A stretch of 6,220 nt of DNA, taken from positions 1 through 6,220 of the forward strand of contig DZDB01000113.1 in assembly GCA_022736605.1 (NCBI GenBank). Reading direction: 5' to 3'. The DNA is from Sideroxydans lithotrophicus (GTDB taxonomy: Bacteria > Pseudomonadota > Gammaproteobacteria > Burkholderiales > Sulfuriferulaceae). The translations under genes and the position numbers were made by a program. Below, in pieces: positions 1 to 5,238 of this stretch; within the stretch, counting starts at the first letter, position 1, and the number at the start of each line of letters is the position of its first letter. The notes below the pieces were generated by a model. The model worked only from the letters and a program-made list of their open reading frames with translations, was not told where the DNA came from and made no database searches.

Positions 1-8
1 CACGCGTT

Positions 9-920
9 TTATACGCTGTTGCCAAACATCTGCAAGCGCGCGGCATCGCTGATTGCCAGTACCGCGGGATGGGTCAGGCGGCGTTCGGTTGTGATGGCAT
101 AAAATTGTTCAGTAACCGATTCGGTCTGACCAACGATGCTACTGCTGTTCTGGCTACGTATCGTGTCCGCAATCGCGCTGGGTACGGCATAAATCCCGGC
201 ACCTTCTTTGCCAAAGGCATTGAGCAGCGCGCTATCGTCGAATTCGCCAACAATGCGGGGGCGTATGTGCAATTCATCAAGCCAGCGCATCAGCTTGGGA
301 CGTACTGCTGCGTCTTCGCCTGGCAATAGCAGCGGCGCCGCCTCGAGTAATTGCGGAAATGTGCCATTGTGCTGTTCGGCAAGTTGGGGCGCTGCCAGAA
401 ATGTCAGCCCGCATTCGCCCAATAAATGACTGAATCCACGCACATTCAGCTTGGTTGGCATGGGCCGGTCTGCGATTACCAGATCGAGTCGATGTACTGC
501 TAACTCGCCAAGCAGGCTGTCAAGCCGTCCTTCACGACATTGCAGGCGTGGCTTGTCAGCGGTGCGCATGGCGGGTTCAAGCAATTGATACGCCACTGAT
601 TTGGCGACCATGTCAGCAATACCAACGCGAAATTGCGTGCTGCGGCTGGCAGGTTGCTGACGCAGGGCTTCCTGCAGTTCTTCGCCCAATACAAAAATTT
701 CTTCCGCGTAACTCAGTACCATGCGTCCGGCTTCAGTCAGTTCCAGGGTGCGACCGACGCGTCGAAACAGCTGGGTGGCGAGGGCTTCTTCCAGCACACC
801 GAGCTGGCCGCTGATGGATTGTGGTGTCAGGTGTAACCGCTCGGCGGCCTTGCTCACACCGCCCGCTTTCGCGACGACCCAGAAATAATGCAGATGTTTG
901 TAATTGAGCGTGCTCATCAT
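9..920 (-). CDS. nhaR: NhaR-family LysR-type transcriptional regulator
   Basis: Cytoplasmic DNA-binding regulator. In E. coli NhaR activates nhaA (Na+/H+ antiporter), osmC and pgaABCD in response to Na+ and alkaline conditions. Residues 5-65 form the LysR winged helix-turn-helix: an NYKHLHYFW start, then SKAAERLHLTPQSISGQL as the helix-turn-helix, then LFRRVGR. Residues from about 95 onward are the effector-binding domain. NhaR-specific matches, compared with remembered E. coli NhaR, include the YKHLHYFW opening, the GECGLTF stretch at 168-174, GEFDDSALLNAFG at 225-237 and THPAV near the end. The length of 303 aa is normal for the family, so the gene looks intact. Two adjacent ATG codons (920 and 917) could start it. 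A weak GGAT purine patch at 923-926 sits better for the inner ATG, which would give 302 aa. The gene is divergent from yccA, and no nhaA is present in the window, unlike the E. coli nhaAR operon. The targets here are therefore unknown. Confidence 0.93.
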   Translation of the reverse strand: MMSTLNYKHLHYFWVVAKAGGVSKAAERLHLTPQSISGQLGVLEEALATQLFRRVGRTLELTEAGRMVLSYAEEIFVLGEELQEALRQQPASRSTQFRVGIADMVAKSVAYQLLEPAMRTADKPRLQCREGRLDSLLGELAVHRLDLVIADRPMPTKLNVRGFSHLLGECGLTFLAAPQLAEQHNGTFPQLLEAAPLLLPGEDAAVRPKLMRWLDELHIRPRIVGEFDDSALLNAFGKEGAGIYAVPSAIADTIRSQNSSSIVGQTESVTEQFYAITTERRLTHPAVLAISDAARLQMFGNSV

Positions 921-1020
921 TCATCCATTTTTACGAAATATAGTTAAATTATATTCGAATATTCAGGATGGTTTCATGGCGCTAGACTGGAGCGGTCATT
1001 CATTCTGTCAGGAGCCTCTC
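921..1020. promoter_or_regulatory. Divergent nhaR/yccA intergenic regulatory region with a 12-bp palindrome
   Basis: This 100-bp spacer between divergent genes is strikingly AT-rich from 927 to 965 compared with its surroundings. It contains a perfect 12-bp palindrome, ATATTCGAATAT, at 951-962. On the minus strand a perfect TATAAT (948-953) could be the nhaR -10 box, but no good -35 is visible at the right distance. On the plus strand TATATT (950-955) could be a -10 box for yccA, with only a poor T-rich -35. Overlapping divergent promoters without clear -35 boxes fit control by a LysR-type activator that represses itself, but that is inference. No binding or transcription start evidence exists here. 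Confidence 0.45.
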
Positions 1021-1710
1021 ATGAACCCCCTGCAATCCTTGCGCAACGACGCAGATGTACTCAGCCACGGCGAGCAGCGCAGTGCGCTGGCCGCCAACAA
1101 GGTGATACGCAATACCTACATGCTGCTCTCGGCAACGCTGCTGTTTGCTGCGCTGAGTGCCATGGCGAGTATCGCCTTGAAGTTGCCCAATCCGGGCATT
1201 ATCGTGACCCTGGTGGGTTACTTCGGCCTGCTATTTCTGGTCAGCAAATTCCGTGACAGTGGCGTCGGTCTGGGGTTGGTATTCGCTCTGACCGGCTTCA
1301 TGGGCTACACGCTGGGACCAATCATCAGTCATTACCTTGGGCTACCCAATGGTGGGCAGACGGTGGCGATGGCAATGGGGCTGACTGCGGCGATTTTCCT
1401 CGGGCTGTCGGGTTATGCGTTGACCACACGTAAAAATTTCAACTATATGGGCGGCTTTTTGATGGTCGGCATGATCGTCGGTATCGTCGCCAGTCTGGCT
1501 GCCATTTTCTTTGAGTTGCCTGCGCTGTCACTGGCCGTTTCGGCGATTTTCGTGCTGCTGATGTCGGGCATGATCCTGTATGAAACGAGCAACATCATCC
1601 ATGGCGGTGAAACCAACTACATCATGGCCACCGTGGGATTGTTCGTCACGATATTCAACCTGTTCACCAGCCTGATGCAGTTGCTGGGCTTCATGAATAG
1701 CGATGATTGA
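1021..1710 (+). CDS. yccA: YccA-type Bax inhibitor-1 family inner-membrane protein
   Basis: Multi-spanning inner-membrane protein. E. coli YccA is a substrate and modulator of the FtsH protease and belongs to the BI-1/TMBIM family. At 229 aa it is close to the E. coli protein (about 219). After a hydrophilic N-terminus (1-27) come about seven hydrophobic segments, roughly at residues 33-53, 58-75, 82-103, 114-133, 142-163, 167-186 and 202-223. Family hallmarks include NKVIRNTY (26-33), GFMGYTLGP (92-100), YALTTRK (132-138) and the conserved YETSNIIHGGETNYI block (187-201). The reading frame is open upstream to 904, but the ATG at 1021 is chosen because AGGAG lies at 1010-1014 with six bases of spacing and because the protein then aligns with YccA from its start. 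It is divergent from nhaR. It is followed by about 370 bp without a clear gene, so it is probably transcribed alone. Confidence 0.93.
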   Translation: MNPLQSLRNDADVLSHGEQRSALAANKVIRNTYMLLSATLLFAALSAMASIALKLPNPGIIVTLVGYFGLLFLVSKFRDSGVGLGLVFALTGFMGYTLGPIISHYLGLPNGGQTVAMAMGLTAAIFLGLSGYALTTRKNFNYMGGFLMVGMIVGIVASLAAIFFELPALSLAVSAIFVLLMSGMILYETSNIIHGGETNYIMATVGLFVTIFNLFTSLMQLLGFMNSDD

Positions 1711-1729
1711 TTGCAGGAAAGATCGACCG

Positions 1730-2057
1730 ATGGGTGCTATTTATCAGTTTTCCTGAGCGGCGCCAATGATGATGACTATGTTGCCGACTGCTCAGGCTGA
1801 TCCTTTGCGGCTGGACATTGTGGGCTTGCAGCAGGGTGCGCTGGCCGGCAATGGAGAGGTGCTGGCGGCTTAGGCGCAGTTACGCGCAGCCGCAGAACCC
1901 AATACACAGCGTGCCCGGCTCGGTGGAAAAACGCACAGTGCGTGAAGCGTTGACTGATTTCAGTGAAAAGCTACTGGTCGCCTGCGACGAGATGGTCGAT
2001 CCGATTGCTGCGGTGCAGTGCATCCGCGCTGGCAGCTGGCTTGGCACGTTGACCTGA
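1730..2057 (+). pseudogene. Possible decayed small reading frame, function unknown
   Basis: The 372 bp between yccA and yqhA (1711-2082) hold no intact gene that I recognise. One frame shows protein-like composition from the ATG cluster at 1766-1780: a short Met-rich, signal-peptide-like stretch ending in PTAQA, then DPLRLDIVGLQQGALAGNGE. It stops at TAG 1871-1873 and resumes as AQLRAAAEPNTQRA before TGA 1943-1945. A second frame then reads plausibly as REALTDFSEKLLVACDEM and ends at TGA 2055-2057. Further upstream an ATG at 1730 in the first frame hits TGA at 1754. Joining these would need read-through of one or two stops plus one frameshift near 1920-1930, which is why a broken gene is suggested. 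I know no family match. It may equally be non-coding spacer carrying the promoter of the downstream operon. Confidence 0.22.
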
Positions 2058-2082
2058 ATTCGCACAACATTAAGGAAACGTA

Positions 2083-2598
2083 ATGCAAGTAATTGAAAAA
2101 TTTCTGGAAACGCTGCTGTTCGCCAGCCGCTGGCTGCTCGCGCCGCTGTATCTTGGGCTGGTCGCCGCCATCGTGATTCTGCTATGGTATTTCGGTATCG
2201 AGTTCATGCATCTGATTGGCATGGTCAGCAGCGGCGATGGCAGTGTCGTTGTCGGTGTGCTGGCGCTGGTGGATTTGGTGCTGGTGGCGAACCTGCTGAT
2301 TATCATCATCTTCGCGGGGTACGAAAACTTCGTCTCTAAAATACACGTCGGCAACCATGAAGACCGCCCCGACTGGATGGGGCATGTCGATTTTGCCGAC
2401 CTGAAAATGAAGTTGATCGGTTCGATTATCGCCATTTCGGGTATTGAACTGCTCAAGGCCTTTATGGCAGCGGGTGCTTATACTAACGAACAGATGGCAT
2501 GGAAGGTCGGTATCCATCTGACATTTGTTATTACCGGCGTGATGTTTGCGATTACCGACCGGCTTGGTGGTTCGAAGAAACACGGTGCGGGTGGTTAG
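2083..2598 (+). CDS. yqhA: YqhA / UPF0114 (TIGR00645) inner-membrane protein
   Basis: Small integral membrane protein of the UPF0114 family, whose function is not established. The 171 aa match the family's usual size (E. coli YqhA about 164). Hydrophobic segments lie at about residues 14-36, 55-78, 111-130 and 142-158. Recognisable family features are the start FLETLLFASRWLLAPLY (7-23), the LVDLVLVANLL segment (62-72), GYENFVS (79-85) and IHLTFVITG (144-152). The ATG at 2083 is preceded by AAGGA at 2072-2076 with six bases of spacing. The gene opens the tight plus-strand run, with htpX starting 25 nt after its stop, so the two are probably co-transcribed. No clear sigma-70 promoter was found just upstream. 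Family identification is firm; the biochemical role is unknown. Confidence 0.91.
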   Translation: MQVIEKFLETLLFASRWLLAPLYLGLVAAIVILLWYFGIEFMHLIGMVSSGDGSVVVGVLALVDLVLVANLLIIIIFAGYENFVSKIHVGNHEDRPDWMGHVDFADLKMKLIGSIIAISGIELLKAFMAAGAYTNEQMAWKVGIHLTFVITGVMFAITDRLGGSKKHGAGG

Positions 2599-2623
2599 CC
2601 TGCCGGATTCTTAAGGAGAGATC

Positions 2624-3502
2624 ATGAAACGCATTATTTTATTTCTGGCGACCAACCTCGCCATCATGCTGGTGCTGTCTATCACCATGCGCCTACTTGG
2701 CGTCGAACCTTATCTGACGGCGAACGGGCTCAATCTCGGCTCGCTGCTGATTTTTACCGGGGTAATGGGCATGGGTGGTTCGTTTATTTCGTTGGCGATA
2801 TCCAAGTGGATGGCGAAACGCTCGGTCGGCGCAGTTGTGATCGAGAACCCGCGCACACCGGCAGAAATCTGGCTGGTCGATACGGTACGGCGGCAGGCGC
2901 AGCAGGCCGGCATCGGCATGCCGGAAGTGGCGATTTTCGATTCGCCCGAAGTGAACGCCTTTGCCACCGGCATGAACAAGAACAACGCGCTGGTTGCGGT
3001 ATCAACCGGGCTGTTGCAGTCAATGAGCAAGGAAGAGGCTGAAGCCGTGCTCGGGCACGAGGTGTCGCACGTTGCCAACGGCGACATGGTGACGCTGGCA
3101 CTGATCCAGGGCGTGGTGAATACCTTTGTGATGTTCCTGTCGCGCGTCATCGGCTACTTAGTGGATAAAGTCGTGTTCAAGACCGAGCGCGGCACCGGTC
3201 CAGCGTTTTTCGTCACCATGATTATTGCCGAGATGGTACTGGGCGTACTCGCGTCAATCATCGTCATGTGGTTTTCGCGCCAACGTGAATTCCGCGCTGA
3301 CAGCGGCGGTGCGACGCTGGCCGGGCGATCAAACATGATTGCGGCGTTGCAGCGCTTGCAACAGGTGCACACGGCACCGTTACCCGAGAAACTGGCCGCG
3401 TTCGGTATCGCCGGTGGCGGCAGGATGGAGGGTATCAAGCGCCTGTTCATGACCCATCCACCGCTGGAAGAGCGGATTGCCGCGCTTAAAGCAGGGCAGT
3501 GA
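2624..3502 (+). CDS. htpX: HtpX membrane-bound zinc metalloprotease (M48 family)
   Basis: Inner-membrane endopeptidase that degrades damaged or misassembled membrane proteins. In E. coli it is induced by envelope stress through CpxR and overlaps in function with FtsH. The 292 aa equal the family norm (E. coli 293). Transmembrane segments are visible at about 4-22 and 40-60, with two more after the active site at about 155-178 and 193-216. The zinc motif HEVSH is at 145-149: H145 and H149 are ligands and E146 is catalytic. The third ligand is E222 in REFRAD, matching E. coli E222. The C-terminal THPPLEERIAAL (277-288) is also typical. All catalytic residues are present. The ATG at 2624 has a strong AAGGAG at 2613-2618. 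Its TGA stop overlaps the GTG start of the next gene in a GTGA arrangement, so translation of the two is likely coupled. Confidence 0.97.
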   Translation: MKRIILFLATNLAIMLVLSITMRLLGVEPYLTANGLNLGSLLIFTGVMGMGGSFISLAISKWMAKRSVGAVVIENPRTPAEIWLVDTVRRQAQQAGIGMPEVAIFDSPEVNAFATGMNKNNALVAVSTGLLQSMSKEEAEAVLGHEVSHVANGDMVTLALIQGVVNTFVMFLSRVIGYLVDKVVFKTERGTGPAFFVTMIIAEMVLGVLASIIVMWFSRQREFRADSGGATLAGRSNMIAALQRLQQVHTAPLPEKLAAFGIAGGGRMEGIKRLFMTHPPLEERIAALKAGQ

Positions 3503-3810
3503 GTCTGCGCGCGCAGCTGGCGACGCTGGCACGCGCATTCAAGCGCGAGCTGGCGGTTTATCGCTGCGTATTGGCTGATTCACGCACGCCGCTGGCCGCC
3601 CGGGTGCTGCTCGGTGCGGCGGTCGGCTACGCGCTATTGCCATTTGACCTGATTCCTGATTTTTTACCGGTCATCGGTCAGCTTGATGACCTCATCATCG
3701 TGCCCGGTCTGGTGTGGCTGGCGCTAAGACTGATTCCGCCTGTCGTGATGCAAACCTGCAGGGCACAAACCAAAGCAGTAAAGGAAGCCATTGAACACAA
3801 CGATGAATAA
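3499..3810 (+). CDS. DUF1232 (YkvA-type) small membrane protein
   Basis: A 103-aa protein with the DUF1232 domain at about residues 32-85. The core is LLPFDLIPDFLPVIGQLDD (47-65 region), the near-invariant signature of this family, flanked by hydrophobic stretches at 36-50 and 66-84. The N-terminus (1-30) and the C-terminal tail are charged. The family's molecular function is not established. The start is GTG at 3499, overlapping the htpX stop by four bases. A modest AGGG at 3493-3496 is too close to be an ideal ribosome site, which favours coupled reinitiation by ribosomes finishing htpX. No in-frame ATG offers a better start. The downstream alx gene begins inside this gene's 3' end. Co-translation with HtpX and Alx hints at a membrane-associated partner role, which is inference. 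Confidence 0.86.
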   Translation: MSLRAQLATLARAFKRELAVYRCVLADSRTPLAARVLLGAAVGYALLPFDLIPDFLPVIGQLDDLIIVPGLVWLALRLIPPVVMQTCRAQTKAVKEAIEHNDE

Positions 3811-4768
3811 TGCGGTATCGATCGGCGAACCCTGGATGTGGGGCGCGTTTATCGGCTTTGTGCTGGTGATGCTGGCGCTCGATCTGTTCGTTTTTGGCGG
3901 TAAAAAAGTGCACAGGGTTGGCGTCAAGGAAGCCGCATTGTGGTCGCTGGCGTGGTTTTCGCTGGCGCTGGTCTTCAATGCCGGGTTGTGGTGGTATCTC
4001 AACAGCACGCTGGGTGCGACTGTCGCCGACCAGAAAGCGCTGGAATTTTTTACGGGCTATCTGATTGAAAAATCATTGTCGGTGGATAACGTATTCGTCT
4101 TCCTGCTGATTTTTGCCGCTTTTCACGTCAAACCGGAATACCAGCGCCGGGTGCTGATTTACGGCGTGCTGGGTGCAATTGTGCTGCGCGCGGTGATGAT
4201 ACTGGCGGGTGCCTGGGTGGTGCGCGAATTCAACTGGGTGCTGTATTTCTTCGGTGCATTCCTGGTGTTCACCGGTATCCGCATGCTGGTGATGGCAGAA
4301 AAGACGCCCGATCTGGAGAGTAATCCGGTACTGAAATTCGCCCGTCGCCATTTGCGCATCAGCGCTGACAATCACGGCGAGAAATTCAGCGTGATGAAAG
4401 ATGGCGTGCGTTATTTCACCCCGCTGTTTCTGGTGTTGATCCTGATTGAAGTTACCGACGTGGTGTTTGCGGTGGATTCCATCCCGGCGATTTTCGCTAT
4501 TACCACCGACCCGTTCATCGTCTTTACCTCAAACATTTTTGCCATCATGGGGCTGCGCGCGCTGTACTTTCTGCTCGCCGATGTGGCGGATCGCTTCCAT
4601 TTGCTGAAATATGGCCTCGCCATGGTGCTCACCTTCATTGGCGCCAAGATGCTGATTGCGCCGTGGTATCACGTGCCAGTGCAGGCGTCACTTGCCATTG
4701 TTGCGGTATTGATCGGCGCCAGTGTCGTTGCGAGTCTGGTTGCCACGCGTCACAAGGGAGCTGAATAA
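3791..4768 (+). CDS. alx: TerC/Alx family inner-membrane transporter, probable Mn2+/pH-stress protein
   Basis: Polytopic inner-membrane protein of the TerC family. E. coli Alx is alkali-induced and exports Mn2+. Counting from TTG 3791 the protein has 325 aa (E. coli Alx about 321). It has about nine hydrophobic segments, roughly at 14-35, 48-69, 85-110, 121-142, 148-168, 208-229, 241-262, 272-291 and 299-318. Signature membrane-embedded acidic residues are D99 in EKSLSVDNVFVF and E220, D223 and D229 in EVTDVVFAVDSIPA. TSNIFAIMGLRALYF (246-260) is also diagnostic. Two starts are possible: TTG 3791, three bases after AGGAAG (3782-3787), or ATG 3803, which gives 321 aa but lies far from that site. 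Both overlap the previous gene (20 or 8 nt). The stop TAA shares one base with the next ATG. No leader exists to hold the yybP-ykoY riboswitch that controls alx in E. coli. Confidence 0.93.
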   Translation: MNTTMNNAVSIGEPWMWGAFIGFVLVMLALDLFVFGGKKVHRVGVKEAALWSLAWFSLALVFNAGLWWYLNSTLGATVADQKALEFFTGYLIEKSLSVDNVFVFLLIFAAFHVKPEYQRRVLIYGVLGAIVLRAVMILAGAWVVREFNWVLYFFGAFLVFTGIRMLVMAEKTPDLESNPVLKFARRHLRISADNHGEKFSVMKDGVRYFTPLFLVLILIEVTDVVFAVDSIPAIFAITTDPFIVFTSNIFAIMGLRALYFLLADVADRFHLLKYGLAMVLTFIGAKMLIAPWYHVPVQASLAIVAVLIGASVVASLVATRHKGAE

Positions 4769-5172
4769 TGCGCTTGCTGTTTGCCGGGATGTTGGTGCTG
4801 CTCGCGCTGGCGGGCTGTGCCAAGCCGCCGTATACCGGTGTGAACAATGCCGAACTGAAGACCTTGCTGGCGCAGGGCGTGCCCATTTACGACGTGCGTC
4901 GCCCGGATGAATGGCAGCAAACCGGGGTCGTGCAGGGCAGCCATAAGCTGACTTTTGTCGATGCCAGCAGCCGCCTCAACCCGGCATTTTTTCCCGCCTT
5001 CACCGAGCAGGTGAAGCGTGACCAGCCGGTCATTATTATCTGCCGCAGCGGCAACCGCAGCAGCACGCTGGCGCGGGAATTGATGGAAAAGCATGGCTAC
5101 ACAAAGGTCTATAACGTCAGCAATGGCATGAATGGCTGGCTCGCCGAGGCTAATCCGGTTGTGCGCAATTAA
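4768..5172 (+). CDS. Rhodanese-domain lipoprotein
   Basis: Envelope lipoprotein of 134 aa carrying one rhodanese domain. The N-terminus has a short signal with hydrophobic residues 3-14 and the lipobox LAGC, so C17 would be lipidated. With Ala at +2, default Lol sorting predicts the outer membrane, facing the periplasm. The domain (about 23-128) shows YDVRRPDEW (41-49), the active-site loop CRSGNRS (92-98) with catalytic Cys C92, and a final NVSNGMNGWL (116-125). The intact Cys loop is expected to accept or transfer persulfide sulfur, or to act as a thiol sensor; the real substrate is unknown. The ATG at 4768 shares its A with the alx TAA stop, and AAGGGAG at 4754-4760 is an excellent ribosome site. 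Tight coupling to alx suggests the two proteins work in the same stress or metal response, which is inference. Confidence 0.92.
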   Translation: MRLLFAGMLVLLALAGCAKPPYTGVNNAELKTLLAQGVPIYDVRRPDEWQQTGVVQGSHKLTFVDASSRLNPAFFPAFTEQVKRDQPVIIICRSGNRSSTLARELMEKHGYTKVYNVSNGMNGWLAEANPVVRN

Positions 5173-5199
5173 CCAGAAAAATCCGCTAGGATGCGGAAT

Positions 5200-5238
5200 A
5201 TGATCCCATCATTTTTCTCACTGTCATGCGTGAGCTGA
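5200..5238 (+). other. Possible 12-codon upstream reading frame overlapping the ydiK start
   Basis: ATG 5200 opens a 12-codon frame (MIPSFFSLSCVS) that ends at TGA 5236-5238, just past the proposed ydiK start at 5226. An AGGA lies at 5188-5191, eight bases upstream, inside the loop of a small hairpin (TCCGC 5182-5186 pairing with GCGGA 5193-5197). The proposed ydiK start has no ribosome site of its own. Translation of this mini-frame could therefore feed ribosomes to ydiK by coupling. This is weak evidence and may be chance. Confidence 0.2.

Noticed and set aside
904..1020. Longer N-terminal extension of yccA from ATG 904
   Set aside because: It would overlap the nhaR coding start, the extension lacks family resemblance, and the ATG at 1021 has a well-placed AGGAG.
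1714..1755. Inverted repeat CAGGAAA / TTTCCTG after yccA as a terminator
   Set aside because: Only 7 bp of stem with a 28-nt loop and no T-tract after it, so a Rho-independent terminator is not supported.
1950..1977. TTGACT as a -35 box for the yqhA operon promoter
   Set aside because: The -35 match is good but no reasonable -10 box lies 16-18 bp downstream (best is TACTGG).
1880..2065. Minus-strand 61-aa reading frame opposite the yccA-yqhA gap
   Set aside because: Composition rich in Ser, Thr and Cys without recognisable motif or ribosome site; most likely chance.
5176..5197. Hairpin TCCGC-TAGGAT-GCGGA as a terminator after the rhodanese gene
   Set aside because: The stem has just five pairs and on the plus strand is followed by ATAT, not a T-run. 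A T-run follows only on the minus strand, where no gene ends.
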